Below are positions 45,021 through 57,008 of a stretch of DNA of 64,000 nt, piece after piece. How positions within the stretch are numbered: the stretch's first letter is position 1; each line of letters begins with the position of its first letter. The notes below the pieces were generated by a model. The model worked only from the letters and a program-made list of their open reading frames with translations. It was not told the DNA's origin and did not search any database. The translations under genes and the position numbers were made by a program. The stretch comes from Rutstroemia sp. NJR-2017a BVV2 (Eukaryota; Ascomycota; Leotiomycetes; Helotiales; Rutstroemiaceae), in the NCBI GenBank assembly GCA_002946415.1, contig NJPS01000031.1, forward strand, positions 930,001 to 994,000, written 5' to 3'.

Positions 45021-46775
45021 CTAAACCTGTTTAGCTTGCTGACCCGGAGGACCTTGACCATTAGGTCCTTTTCCTTGTGGTCCTTGAGGAGCGCCGCTTG
45101 GAGTTGGCGGAGATGCTTGAGCGGCGTTCTGAGGAGCTACAGGAGCGGCGGGCGGGCTTGCTGGTGGAGCAGCAGAAGGTTTCGGAGGTGCTTGAGCGGC
45201 ATTCGGAGGAGCTGCCGGAGCGGCGGGCGGGTTTGCTGGGGCAGCCGGTTTACTTGCTGGTGGAGTTGCAGCATCTGTTGCGTTCTGTGGTGCTGGAGGA
45301 GCCTTCCCTGCAGCCGGTTGACCTTGTGGTGGACTCGCTGGGGCAGATGGAGGGCTAGCGGCAGCTGCCGGTGGATTGGGTGCGGGCAATTGAGCTGCAT
45401 TTGGCACGGGGCCGGATGAAGGCATTGGTACTTTCTTTGCCTGACCTGGCGGGCTCTGACCATCTGGACCTTTGCCTTTACCTGCTGCAGGGGTGGTTGC
45501 GTTTGTCGCTGGATTGGCTGCAGGCCCTGCTGAAGGCTTTGGTTTTGCCTTGCCTGGAGTAGCTGTGCCTTTGGGTCCTTTAGCGGGAGTTGTAGAGTTG
45601 GTTCCTGCATTAGGAGTAGGTTTTCCGGAAGGTGCTGCTTTCTGACCTGGAGGGCCCTGGCCATCCGGTCCTTTGCCTTTAGCTACCGCAGGAGTCGTTG
45701 CGTTTGTTGCTGGATTGGCTGCGGGCCCTGCTGAAGGTTTCGGTTTTGCCTGGCCTGGCGTAGCTGTACCTTTTGGTGCTTTAGCAGGTTTAGCAGGGGT
45801 TGTAGAGTTTGTTCCTGCATTTGGAGTAGGTTTTCCGGAAGGTGCTGGTTTCTTTGCCTGACCTGGCGGACCTTGACCGTCTGGACTCTTGCCTTTGGGA
45901 GTCCCTGTCGAGTTTGGTGGTGCAGCGTTTGCCGTTCCATTCTGTTTCGCGGCGAGATCTTGGCTATCGGAAACTTCTCCTTCCGCACCATTCTCCTGGC
46001 CGTCATTATTTCCTTGATTATCATCGGCTTCCTGAAGTTGTTGATTCTGCTGAGACTTCTGGCCGGGTTTGCTCGAAATACTGCCGATTCTGCCATTACT
46101 AGTCGTCTGCCCTGGCTTTTCTACAGCGCTGTCAATCCCCCCTTGGCTGACTACATTTTCAGAAGCACTATTGATCTCATCCGCTGCATCAACACTCTTT
46201 GAAGTCTGGCTCGTGGCTGGAGGTGCCGGCGCGGTACCGTTACCCGGCGGAGGTGGTGCAGGCATGGTACCATTTGCTGGCGGAGGTGGTGCCGGGGGCC
46301 CCGCAGCAGCGTTTGCAGCAGGCGGAGGAGGAGGAGCTGTGCCATTCATTGGTGGTGGTGGTGGCATTTTTCCATCCGGGCTTGGTGGGGCTGCCGCAGC
46401 ATTTGGTGCCGGTGGTGGCGCTGGAGGTGCTGTACCATTGGGGGGAGGAGGGAGAGGCATGCCGCTTATCGCCGGTGGAGGTGGAGGTGCTGTACTATTG
46501 GGTGGAGGAGGAGGAGGCATACCGCTCATCGCTGGTGGAGCTGGAGCTGGAGCTGATGGTGCAGCGGCTTTCCTATAGATTCTGTATGAGCATTGGGCAC
46601 TTCATGGACATGCAGGAGCAAGATTGACTACATACTCTTCAAGAGATCGACCGGAGGCAACGAAGGGCTTTCTTGCCAAGGCAACAACATTTGACTTGCT
46701 GAAGCCATATGGTGCAGCATACACCGAGGTAGTGCAAGCGACCAGCGCGTAAGAAAGGATCGTTTGTACACGCAT
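45021..46775 (-). CDS. Secreted Pro/Ala-rich repeat protein, probable cell-wall protein
   Basis: Two exons (46775-46636, 46572-45021), 563 aa. A clear signal peptide (MRVQTILSYALVACTTSVYA) is followed by a short folded-looking stretch, a polyproline/Gly-Asn-Gly-Thr region (PPPPPPNSTAPPPPP), an acidic Gln/Asn-rich linker, and two ~68-residue repeats (GPDGQGPPGQ, APSGKPTPNAGTNSTTPAK, PKGTATPG, PKPSAGPAANPATNATTP). A third, degenerate unit and a Pro/Ala tail ending PGQQAKQV complete it. Many N-x-S/T and Thr/Ser sites imply heavy glycosylation. No GPI signal is visible at the C-terminus. No known enzyme domain. The sequence composition is compatible with a wall-associated or extracellular-matrix protein; function is inference. 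Confidence 0.75.
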
Positions 46776-48597
46776 GGTTAAACAAGTGCTGGTTAGATTA
46801 AAAAAGTAAGGAATAACGTTGAGCCTGTCAACCAAAAAAGCTTTAAGGAGAGACGAAAAAAACACCAACGAGCGAGAGCCAACTGCAAAGTCCCGAAATG
46901 AGCAAAGAGACACAATGGGCACTTCTGGGAGGATGTGCGCAATGCAATGATAGATATCGTTCTAAGGACCATCCGAGCGCATGGTGGGTCGACAGAAATA
47001 GCATGTCAGAATGTCACGCCAGTTGTAGAAGACATGAAGTGAAACTCTGATCAGTGACATCCAGACGGACATGACAAAGTCAATCTGGTTACCCGTCTCG
47101 AAGCAACTGCGAGTTCTAGATTGAACCGACGAGAAACCCTCTGCTGCAACACCCGATCATTAGCACCTAGTCGTGAAACATCAAACTAGTTCGTCTAGTA
47201 TGTTCCATCTCGAGCGCAGTTTGAATGGACGGGCATCTACGCTTCCGGGGAAATAAGAATAAGCTTTGCCCCTCTCTTAGGGGGTATTGATCAGACTCTC
47301 ATGAAGTCTTGGCTGCTGTCAGAGTTACACAGATAGCCAACATCGTCGCTTGCGGAAGCAACTCGCTTTCGGCGTGACTTGACGTGAAGCTTTAAAGCCC
47401 TCTATACCTTTGGTATCGATGCATACAATCAGCCCTAGATTTGACTACAACACAATTATTGCCGGTATCATCTCCCTGAACTCGGGAGACTTCTTGCTTC
47501 TGGGGCACTTGCTCCTGCAAAAAGTCGAAACCAAACCAATGTACCGAAGCACGGTGTTTTCCCACACTGCCTGTCATTTATGATCGACGGATCAGCTATT
47601 ATAGCAGACGATCACACAATCTGCGAGACAGAATAACCGGAAAAGCAGATGTTCGCGATGCTGGCCACTTCGAGCATGTAGCAAATATATTTAAAAGCAA
47701 TCGAGGCGCAGTTGTTTTAAACTTTTAAGTTCTGGCACATCTGTGGATCATGGAAGCCGAAATTAGGCCTAGATTGGGGGAGCGACGGAGCTTGGGATGC
47801 GATTTGTCTGTGCGGAAACTTTTGGATCAGACTTTTCTCACACAGAATCTGTTTGCAAATGCAGAATCAAAGCTTCGACCGCTTTTGCGATTGAGTCATA
47901 GCAGCAGAGGCTTCGCGCTGATGGCGAGCTGTGGAGAATGAGAGTTCTGTGTTATTCCCGCCGACACTTGGATTGCTCTTTGCTTTTGACAGTGGAGCTC
48001 TGCACTGCGCAGTATTAGGGCTGATGCGTACGTAAATTTATCCGAAGATACCGGCCGGTAGACTCTCTGGTGTCGTCTAGCAAGAGTCGAATTATCGGGT
48101 TCAATAGCATACTGAGCTTGTTGACAGACCCCCTCCTAACTTCAAAGGCCCCCGTGGAGATAAGATTCGCTATGGACTATGTTCAATTCCTACTTTCCAG
48201 TTTACTCATATTGTATTTGTCCGTCAAGGATACCTTCTTGATTGGCACTTTTACGAGCTGACCGAACGTTGTGTTGGCATTTGTTGGTCTTTGTTGGTCC
48301 ACTTGTCATTCCATAGCTCGTAGATTGACCTAATGCTTATGTTCACCACTTCAGTGCCTAATCTTTCACGTAACTTATGCATATAGCACAATGATTAGTA
48401 CACCTAGGTCCAGATAGCACAAGCGTGTTCTCGTACGCAACTAGAGGGAGGCACAGCAAGGCTGCTTGGGTGAAATATAAATGTCAATTGCAGGCTACCT
48501 AGATATCTGTCATATGCTTCTAGTTCACTTGATTGTAGTTGTTGTCTTCTATCATCTCAGTCCACCGTTTTGATCTTGAACTTGCAACGCATCAACC
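46776..48597. other. Long divergent intergenic region
   Basis: 1.8 kb between the secreted protein (-) and methyltransferase (+) genes. Only short open frames without motifs. The stretch just upstream of 48598 is pyrimidine-rich with TATAAAT near 48475 and is the likely methyltransferase promoter. Confidence 0.5.
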
Positions 48598-49446
48598 ATG
48601 GCTACTAGCTTGAAGTCGGATGTGACACCTCTTGGCGACTCCTTCAATACCCATGCGGCAACTTATGACCGCCGGACGGGTGGAGCTACACTACGTATTA
48701 TCAAGCATATCGTCCCTTTGCTGGCTGATCACATGCCTGATCATCCCATTGTTCTCGACAACGCATGTGGACCAGGCTTCGCAGCCGCTGCAATTTTGAC
48801 GGCCTATCCAAACTCACATGTTTACGCTGCAGATGTAGCACCGGGAATGATCTCTATCGTTGCTGAAGTCGTGAAAGAAAATGACTGGGGAAATAAAGTT
48901 GAGACGGCTGTGATGAATGGAATGGACCTCCAGTTCCCCGACGAAAAGTTCGATATCTCAATCACCAATTTCGGCATCTTCTTTTTCCCCGACCCAAACA
49001 AAGGTGCACGGGAGATCTACCGAACCTTGAAACACGGCGGGAGAGCCGTAGTAACTTCCTGGAAGAAAATGAACTTTATTCCGATATTACACATGGTCCA
49101 GGCTATCATAAAGCCGGGCTCAAAAACTGCTTCGCCACCGGGACTGGTGCAATGGACGTTGAAGGAGACGTTGGAATCGAGTTTGAGGGACGGGGGTTTC
49201 GAGGACATTCAGGTGCATGAGCAAGAAGTGATGTGGTGGAACAAGGGCTTCCATGAAGCAGCAATAGGACTGACTGATAACTTTGTCTTTATGGTTGGCG
49301 ATGACTGGTCTGAGGAAGACAAAGCTCAAATACTGCCTGTTACAGAGCAGGTCCTGAAAGAGCGAGCGAATGGCTTGGTTGTTGAATCGGACGGCATGGT
49401 AGGCTGCCAGATGTCTGCATGGGTTGCTCTGGCTGTCAAAGCTTGA
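48598..49446 (+). CDS. SAM-dependent methyltransferase (class I)
   Basis: Intronless gene, 282 aa. The Rossmann-fold methyltransferase core contains motif I VLDNACGPGFAA (~51-62), the acidic residue ending the second strand (VYAADVAPGM), the AVMNGMDLQFPDEKFDIS motif and the ITNFGIFFFPDPNKGAREIYR post-motif. A TLKHGGRAVVTSW segment follows, as in UbiE/Methyltransf_25 small-molecule enzymes. Acceptor substrate cannot be predicted. A TATA-like element lies ~120 bp upstream. Flanked by long non-coding regions and not beside any synthase gene, so a secondary-metabolism role has no local support. Confidence 0.9.
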   Translation: MATSLKSDVTPLGDSFNTHAATYDRRTGGATLRIIKHIVPLLADHMPDHPIVLDNACGPGFAAAAILTAYPNSHVYAADVAPGMISIVAEVVKENDWGNKVETAVMNGMDLQFPDEKFDISITNFGIFFFPDPNKGAREIYRTLKHGGRAVVTSWKKMNFIPILHMVQAIIKPGSKTASPPGLVQWTLKETLESSLRDGGFEDIQVHEQEVMWWNKGFHEAAIGLTDNFVFMVGDDWSEEDKAQILPVTEQVLKERANGLVVESDGMVGCQMSAWVALAVKA

Positions 49447-51133
49447 TTTTGACCGGAGGAATCGTGTCGGATTTTGGGTTCCGGTCACAGAACCATGTCA
49501 TCTACTCACCGAATAAGAATCCTTTTGAGTCTTTTCTTTGATTGTTACGAGTATAACACCGTAAATCAACGTTGACTGAGGCACATAGTGCTTCAGTAGG
49601 CGGCTTGATTTTGGGTAATTTCGTACCTGCAAACACCTTTTCTGGTCAGAATTCCTTTTCACATCAAATTCTCCATCAAAACCTTTCGAAGAGTTCCACT
49701 GTTCTCTGAACCACAACAGGGCTCCGGATGTAAATCTGGGCCGTGCGACCATCGATATTGATCTGCAGACTTTCGCAATCGCGACCGCTCCAGCGAATCT
49801 CCCAACACCGCAAGAATCTACACTACATATTCCCTAACCCAACCACGGCCGTAGTAAGATACCGTCCATAATATCTCATAGCCCACTCGGGAATCAAACA
49901 ATATGTCGGCACCTACTACACGCAATCTCACTCTACATGAAATGTGCGCTGCTTCCGTTCCACAATGGATTGGGTGGGAGAAGCCTTTCAAAGCTCTAGG
50001 GAGTATGGCATTAGTCCTTGCTGGCATTGTATTTGCGACCTTACCATATCTCGTATGACCATTATCCGGTGGCAAATTTTGTACGTCCATGCCCTAAAAA
50101 ATGCTTTCCATACAGCAGAACTGACTTGCCTAGGGACTACCCAAGCTCGGCTCTTTGGGTTCGAGGGGTATGCAGACCTGGAGACTATCGAAACACAGAT
50201 TTTCGGACGACGGTTTAAATCGACAGCAATGGGCCAAAAGCGCAAACCTCTTTCTAACATTGCTGCATTTCCCATGCCGAATGGGGGAGGGAGTTGATCC
50301 CATTTCATGCCCCGAAGCTCGAGAGGAGGTTGATAGAGCTATCGGAGGTAGTAGTGAAGGCGGTATGACATATCCACCGTGCGGGACGATAGATAGTACA
50401 TGACAGTGATGATTTTCCAAGCAAGGCCGCCAACGTCAATGCTGATTCGATTCTGGGCACAATGGGTGGATCATGAACCGCAAGCTGGTCCGCCGCGAAT
50501 CTCAGTCACGCCAAGACTCATGGGCGATAGTCTTTAACGCTGTCTTGTGGGATCAACCCACACAATCACCGTTTGTGCCCGAAGATTTGTAATGCAGCTA
50601 AGATGATTAAGATGTTGGATACAATATTCGCGGTGTATGTTGCTGTCCGAATTCCTGAGCGGCGCAATTCAAGATAAGGCGCATAAAGTTGACCTTACCA
50701 TATCTGGTTACGGCTTGATGATTAGTGTGATTACTCAGCCAAGATCCGGGCTCGGCTCCGAACCTTAAATTGCACTCGGACATCTTCCCCCTCTACTCTT
50801 GAGTGTCTTGTAACTTCCTACAGTTGAATTCGGACATGCTTCAACATTTTAACAGCCGTCTTGACTTCTTGTGCTGCTAGATCGTCTTATGTCCCAAGTA
50901 CTTTGCATGTACAGGTAAGGCCGATGTAATACCTACTTATCTAGTTACAGCGTGGGGTGCGTAAACTCCTTTTACCTGCTCCGTTCAAGCCACAATCGCT
51001 TGGTTTCTTGGCATCAGCAAGCAATTGAACCTCGTCAAACTCCATACCAGGTACAGTACCGCTTTACTTTGTATATACTCTCCGCATCTGTCATCCTTTC
51101 ATCCTCCAGAAATTTCCTTCATCTCTATCCATA
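49447..51133. other. Long intergenic region
   Basis: Apart from a doubtful 51-codon frame (listed separately) no gene is supported. Overlapping open frames of 80-117 codons at 49940-50420 on both strands show no family resemblance. The last 250 bp before 51134 are a plausible leader for the LtrA-like gene. Confidence 0.5.
49903..50058 (+). CDS. Possible 51-residue tail-anchored microprotein
   Basis: ATG-initiated frame of 51 aa (MSAPTTRNLTLHEMC...). The start has a favourable context (ACAATATGTCG). The first ~30 residues are hydrophilic, and the last ~20 are a continuous hydrophobic segment (ALGSMALVLAGIVFATLPYL) ending one residue before the stop, as in small tail-anchored proteins. No homologue recognised and no intron needed. 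It could be chance. Confidence 0.3.
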   Translation: MSAPTTRNLTLHEMCAASVPQWIGWEKPFKALGSMALVLAGIVFATLPYLV

Positions 51134-53402
51134 ATGTCTACCACCCCGACCGCTACTCATGGGTCGACAACCCCTCATGGCCATCACCACAGAGCGCGTC
51201 GACTGCGCAATTTCATGCTACCTGACGGCCGGAAAGTCCATATAGCACCATCGCCAGAAGAAGCCGAAAACCTCAGACAGAGACTAGCTGCGATTGAAAA
51301 AGAACAGCCTTTTGATCTTGTGATTAATGGTTCTCCGGAACATTTGGATGCTCTTCGTAGCGCCCATAGTCATCATGAATCGAAGCGGCAAGCTCTCAGA
51401 GATAAGCATGGTGATGCATATGATGAATTTGAGTCTGTTAGAGGAGAGCTAGACGCGCTTGTGTCGGAATTGCATATGATCACAGATCATGCTGTCGCTT
51501 TGGATGCGAGTTTTTCGAAATATGGATATAGTGCTCATCTGAGAACTTACGATGATGGGTCGAATCTTCAGAGTTCTGCTTCGTCGATGAGTGGCTATCA
51601 TCATCCGGACGATCATGAGAAGAAGGATTGGGAAGCAGAAAGACGAAATGGAAGAATTATGAAACTCTATAAGAAGGTAATATCATGCTCTTGACCGAGT
51701 ACTTCAAGCTCTAACAGTCCATCCCGTCCTCCGGTAGCAAACTTGATTGTGTTGACTCTTCTTTCTAGCCTACAGTGCGCCAGTATTTCCATAAAGGTCT
51801 TCTATGGAGAGCTTCAGAAATCACCGAAGTTGCATCTTTCGAGCTGTTTGTGGACTTGCTCTACGTCGGAATTTTAGCCATCAACGGAGATCATGCAGCA
51901 GAAAATGCAACTGGATATGAACTCCTTAGGTTCGCGATAACATTTATCATGAGCTGGAAGATATGGAGTGATTTAACTGTCATCATATCTTGGTTCGAAA
52001 CCGACGACATCATTCAAAGAGTCTCTATCATGTTTATCATGGCCTGCTTACTTGGGTGAGTTTTATTCCATACCATTCCTCAGCCTCCCTTCGAACTCAG
52101 AACGACGATGAACTAAAACGAGCAGTCTAACTACAAATATTCTGGATGCCTTCGAACACACATACACCATGCTAGTAGCATTTTACGTAGCTGCTCGTCT
52201 CTTCATGGGGACTTACTGCTTATTCCTCGCCTGGTCCGTACCAATGGTCCGGGGGATGATGATCTCCCAAGCTTCAATGATCTTCGTACCTGGCATGATT
52301 TGGATAGGAAGTATATACGTTGATTTCCCACGACGATTCGCCATAATCGCCGTTGCCCTGTTCGTCGATCTCACCGGAACGGTCTTTATCGTACTGATAA
52401 TCCGCACCAATATCTCAGCCAGGTTCAAGGCATGGGCAGACCGTGTTTTTGAATTCTATCCTGCTACGAACATTGAGCATAAAGTTGAGAGAACAAACGC
52501 CTTCGTGACTCTGGTGTTTGGTTACTCCGTGGTTGCAATCATCTATCAGAGCGCGACTTCTTTTGGCTTAAACGCTTTCTACGGCAAAGCGGTGCTAGGG
52601 CTCATCCAAGCGTTCAGTTTCAATTGGATATACTTCGATTTGGATGGAGCCGATCTTTTTGCTCATGCCATCAGACGCCATGTTTTTTCTTGTGAGTGTC
52701 TCGTATATCATGTTGGTCCTTGACACTAATGGAAAATTAGCAATCACTTGGGGCCTGGTCCATCTCCCCTTCATTATGAGCTACGTCCTCGGAGGTGCAG
52801 CACTGTCTAGACTTGTCGTTGCCAGAGACTGTCAAGATACCTCGCTTGAGTATCTTACAGAATTCTACCAAGAGAAATCTGAAGAAGAAATACCATCAGG
52901 TCTCCGCTGGTTCTACTGTGCCGGCTTCGGCATCGCTCTCTTCTGCATGGGTACTTCTCCCTGTCACTTTCCTTTTCCCACCAAACCCACAAAAACCACC
53001 AACTAACCTCCCTCCTCCCTCCCTCTAGGCATCATCTCCCTCTCCCACATCCACAAAGAAAGCGAAAGCGGCGGCATCCGCCTCGCCAAAAAATACCGCC
53101 TCCTCAACCGTCTCATCGTCTGCATAATCCTGATCTGTCTCCCCCTCGCCGAACACCTCAGCTCTCTCCAACTCATCAGCATCGTGACCGGGCTCGTGGT
53201 CTGGGTGCTGATGCTCGAGCTGTGGGGCATGAGCTGTCCGGAGGAAAGCTTCTTTGGCGAAAAACAACAGTGTAAGTATACCGCGCGGTGCAAGGTCTCG
53301 AAGAGAGATTTGGAAGAGACCGTTAAGCGGGGGCTTGTGGTTAATGTGAGGGATTTGGGGGACCAGGGGAGAGGCGAGAAGGGGGTCTATGAGTTGAATT
53401 AA
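51134..53402 (+). CDS. LtrA-like multi-pass membrane protein
   Basis: Five exons (51134-51676, 51769-52055, 52126-52691, 52741-52950, 53029-53402), 659 aa. A hydrophilic ~180-residue N-terminus with His-rich start (GHHHRARRLRNFMLPDGRKV) and helix-forming stretch precedes the membrane domain. That begins at ASEITEVASFELFVDLLYVG, the hallmark of bacterial 'low temperature requirement A' proteins, and has about ten hydrophobic segments (e.g. FAIIAVALFVDLTGTVFIVL, LIVCIILICLPLAEHLSSL). LtrA-family function is unknown beyond a cold-growth phenotype reported in Listeria. Homologues are scattered in filamentous fungi. The C-terminal cytosolic tail is charged. Intron phases all agree. Confidence 0.85.
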
Positions 53403-53631
53403 TGGAAAGAGGGACGCGGTGGAAAATTTTCGAAGCGAATCGGCTAGGTAAGGAGAGTGGAGAATTTTCTGCCTGCAGCCCACCTCACTCAACACGCTTT
53501 CATCTTGCGTGAAAAAAGGAAACAGGAATAGACAAGACCCTCTCTTCCTGTATCTACGTCTATATCTTCAAAGCATATCAAAATGTAAAAAAGATACTCC
53601 ATAATCAGATGTGTTCAAGTTCCTATTCAAG

Positions 53632-53705
53632 TGACCAAACCCGGGCTCGAACCGGGGACCTTATCCGTGTTAAGGATACGTGATAACCAACTACACCATC
53701 CGGCC
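53632..53705 (-). tRNA. tRNA-Val (anticodon AAC)
   Basis: 74-nt cloverleaf on the minus strand beginning GGCCGGATGGTGTAGTTGG. The anticodon stem TATCC/GGATA closes the loop TTAACAC with anticodon AAC. The T arm is CCCGG-TTCGAGC-CCGGG. The acceptor stem GGCCGGA pairs with TTTGGTC, including three G-U pairs, plus discriminator A. No intron. Internal A and B boxes for RNA polymerase III are present. Confidence 0.93.
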
Positions 53706-54501
53706 TGTTACTTGTTTCTGATTGGATGAAGGCAATTCATTTATTATAATATATGAAGATTCAAAATACAGAAGTGTGCGTAAATGAATAGGAGAAACAT
53801 TTTGTGTGTTCTTTTGGAGGGCATTTGGTTGTGGTATACCCAAATTTTTTCATTAGTACTTTTCAACTATTCAAAAATCAATAAATTGAAATTTTAATAT
53901 CTGGTTAACTATTACTTATAGACCTAATTAAAAGGTATCTTTATATTTATTAAGAGTCATTTTTGTGAAGTGTTTAGGTGTACTTAATAGTAGAGATAAA
54001 AAGGGTCTCAAATCGGATTTTGGTATTAGTATGCCATCACCAAACTCCACCGGATGGAGGGGTAACTGCTATGTTGACAGACTCGACAGAGTAACCTGAC
54101 CCCAGTAGCCTTTTTAGTGGTTGTGTATTTTGGTTAATTAGAAATTTCATCTATCATATATATTCTTTGATGATTGATTGTTCCCTTAATTTGTTGTGGA
54201 TTCTCGTAGCTGCTTTTTTATTCGCACCATACTCGATGCTCTTCCTATTTCTCTTCTATCCTATCTTTACCCCTCCCCTCCTATCCTATTTTGACATCTC
54301 CTCCATCAAATAGGGCATTGCCCACCAGACCAGACCGGAGGGAAAGTGGACGTCTGTTACTAGTAATAATTATACAATACATATTTTGGTAAAAAGATTC
54401 AAAGCTTGCCATCCTATTTTTCCTTCCTGTGATATTCTTTCTCTCCTCGTAACTTCTCTGATATCCTTTCCACTACAACATAACTTCTTTAGGCTCTGCA
54501 A
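53706..54501. other. AT-rich intergenic region
   Basis: Very AT-rich from ~53740 to 54000, consistent with tRNA 5' flank and non-coding DNA. The 54200-54480 stretch is pyrimidine-rich, followed by the 3' end of the SET gene. No other RNA gene identified. Confidence 0.5.
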
Positions 54502-55859
54502 CTACGACGATCTCCGTTTCTTAGAAGGCCGTTCCCCTTCACTTCCGCTGCCTTGTACTTCGTCATCATCTTCTTCTTCGTCGTCGGATTCGAAGTCGGC
54601 GTCTGAGAGAGCGTCTTGTTCTTGTGCTTGTGCTGGAAGGAAAGAGATGTGTTAGTCCGTGAACGTAGATAAACGCGAATGAGCAAAGCAAGAAGGATAG
54701 AGTACATACTGAAATATTTAATAGCTTCTGGCCATAAATCCTCCGTAATAGCAATCACAAGACCATCTCCGTCCGGGAAAATCTCCAAACTCATACTCAG
54801 ATCTTCTTCGTCCTCATCCACTTCCTCATCTTCCTCCTCCTCCGCCTCCTCAATTCTCCCGCCCTTCTTCCTTTGTTCCCGCCTTCTCTCCTCTCTAGCA
54901 TTCGCCTCTTTGCTTTCCTCGGCGCTGATTCTCCGTCCTATAAATCCAAACCACGCGAAGAAGCTCATTCCTCCCATCCCGGTGCTCTCAATTTTCTTCT
55001 TTAAAACTTTCTGCTCCTTGGTCAATTCCTTTTTCTTCTCTCCGCTGCGATTTCCTTCTTTCTTTTCTACCTCCCATGCATTGCACACCATATCCAGCAA
55101 TCCGCCCGTCAAATCCTTTCCCTTCTTCCACTTAATCCTCACTGGCTCCGATACCAACCCACTCCACCCACCGTCCAGCGATCGCCTATACCAAAACTTC
55201 TTTACCAGCTTCGTGTCTTCAAAGTAATCATTACTCGAGAACTCCCACGTAATAGCCACCGACCGCGGATCTCCTCCAGGCGTTTTCTCATCCTCGATCT
55301 CGAAATGCGATACGTGTAGAGAAAGCAGAGAGGACAATAAAAGCGCTGAATCGGACGGCTGAATATACTGGTCTATATCCGGCGGAGCTTGTTCGAGGAC
55401 CAGCGGCCAGAAATTCGGGATTTGCGAGGTGATTTTCGTGCGGCGAGTGTAAAGAGGTGCAGTGAGGGCAACCTGTTGTCGGACTAGATTGAGGGGTTGT
55501 GGTGTTAGCAATTTGTTCGATGTAATTATGCTGCAGATGTATGCAGATCAATTGACTTCTTCGCCAGGCCACTTGCGCCATGTATGTAGGTGCATTGATT
55601 GCAGAAGGTCGCACAGAAGATGAAGATTAATCTGATATGATTATTGTACATCCTCGTGGCGCATCCTTCCGGTCTCCGGCTATCCTGTGAACGGACACAG
55701 CAAACTCAAATCTAGATCAATCAAAAGAGGTAACGTACTGATCTCCGTTTCCGCATCGTCGAATTCCCTCTCGATATCGGCCAAATCCTCGTACGAGACG
55801 GGCGTTTCTTCTAACGCTGCTGCCATAGCTGCTGTAGTGAAAGCGAATTTTTGTGGCAT
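54502..55859 (-). CDS. NAP-family histone chaperone (SET/Vps75-like)
   Basis: Three exons (55859-55739, 55483-54710, 54632-54502), 341 aa. Starts MPQKFAFTTAAMAAALEE; the dimerisation helix continues over intron 1 as ETEIIRQQVALTAPLYTRR, then IPNFWPLVLEQAPPDIDQYIQPSD, which is diagnostic of the SET/TAF-I branch of the nucleosome assembly protein family. The earmuff domain includes VAITWEFSSNDYFEDTKLVK and SFFAWFGFIG. A Glu-rich loop and acidic tail (DDEEEDDDE) precede a basic NLS-like end (PSKKRRSS). These chaperones bind H3-H4 or H2A-H2B and in yeast (Vps75) stimulate Rtt109 acetyltransferase. Nuclear location is expected. Confidence 0.92.
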
Positions 55860-57008
55860 AGGAAAATGAATTCCAAACAAAAGTAAGTAAGTGGAAGGTT
55901 ATTGTTCGGACAGAGACAAAAAGATGAGATCGGTCAAAAACGGAAAATGATCGGAATTTCGTAGAGTTATGTAGCGTTAAGGCTTACTGTAAGGTTGGGC
56001 TTGAGCTGGAGCTGGGAATTGGCGGGAATCTTATGGGTAGCCAGTGAATTGGTCGGCGGGATCCTAAATGGAGGAATGTCACTGCGATGACTTGGGAGGA
56101 TCCAGTTGTTTCTTGTATATTAGATATTAAACATGTATGGTAATCGTGGTGTCTTGGATATGATATACGAGGTGCGCCAGAGAGAGTTTGAATGTCACTG
56201 CGATGTGAAGAGTGGTTCGCAATTCACGAGGTGGACGGTGATGGTGGACGTGGAGCTATAGATGGAGTGAGAAGGTTTACTGTTTGCTTTCACAATTGGA
56301 TTGCTCGGTCCCGTGGCGGATGAGAGAGAAAGAGATGGAGGCGGAGGATTCGAACTTATATTGGTCATGGAAGGAGAGCACAGTGTGAAGGGATTTTGAG
56401 AAGTTTATGCCGACGACATGTTTGGGGTCATCTATCCATGTACCGCAAACATCTGCAGGGCGAGCTTGGAATGATGAAATGAAGGATGCCGGCTTCCGTT
56501 GATAGGATTACACAGGGCGTTAGAATATGGATATGGGTATGGATATAGTATGGATATAGTATGGATATAGTATGGATATAGTATGGATATAATATGGATA
56601 TACTCAAACTTCCAGTCCTGTCACCCCGTCGCCTCTTTAGCAACAGGAGCTCAACCTCTCTTGAGGAACATGCACAGCACAGCACCATATGAGTTGTACC
56701 CGTACACTTTACCCCCTGCGCTACCTTAAAACAAAAGACAAATAGTTTGAAAATTTTCTCAAATGGGAGATTTCCGGCAAGGAAAATCAGCGGCTATTCC
56801 TTTCTCATTGGTCAACCGACTCTGCGTTAAACTGTGGAAATGGCCCGCCAAAACCTGGAATCCGATATCGTCGACCACGGCTGCTTTTCGTCCTATAATC
56901 CTATAATATATAATATAATACATATTCACTTCATTCCTTCTCCTTCAGGAAAGTTATAACCATAGACTTTCCTCTTCTACTCCAACAACAGAAGACCCCC
57001 AAAACAAA
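55860..57008. other. Divergent intergenic region
   Basis: 1.15 kb between SET (-) and asparaginase (+) starts. Holds an 11-bp minisatellite (separate entry) and an AT-rich TATAATATATAATA stretch near 56905-56925, about 90 bp before the asparaginase start, a plausible TATA region. Confidence 0.55.
56537..56602 (+). repeat. 11-bp minisatellite, six copies
   Basis: Six head-to-tail copies of GTATGGATATA, the last with A for the first G. Confidence 0.93.

Noticed and set aside
45036..46627. Plus-strand Gly/Leu- and Arg-rich frames
   Set aside because: Shadows of the repeat-rich secreted protein on the minus strand; compositional bias keeps them open.
49944..50420. Overlapping ~100-codon frames on both strands
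   Set aside because: No motifs, no similarity, and mutual overlap suggests chance open reading.
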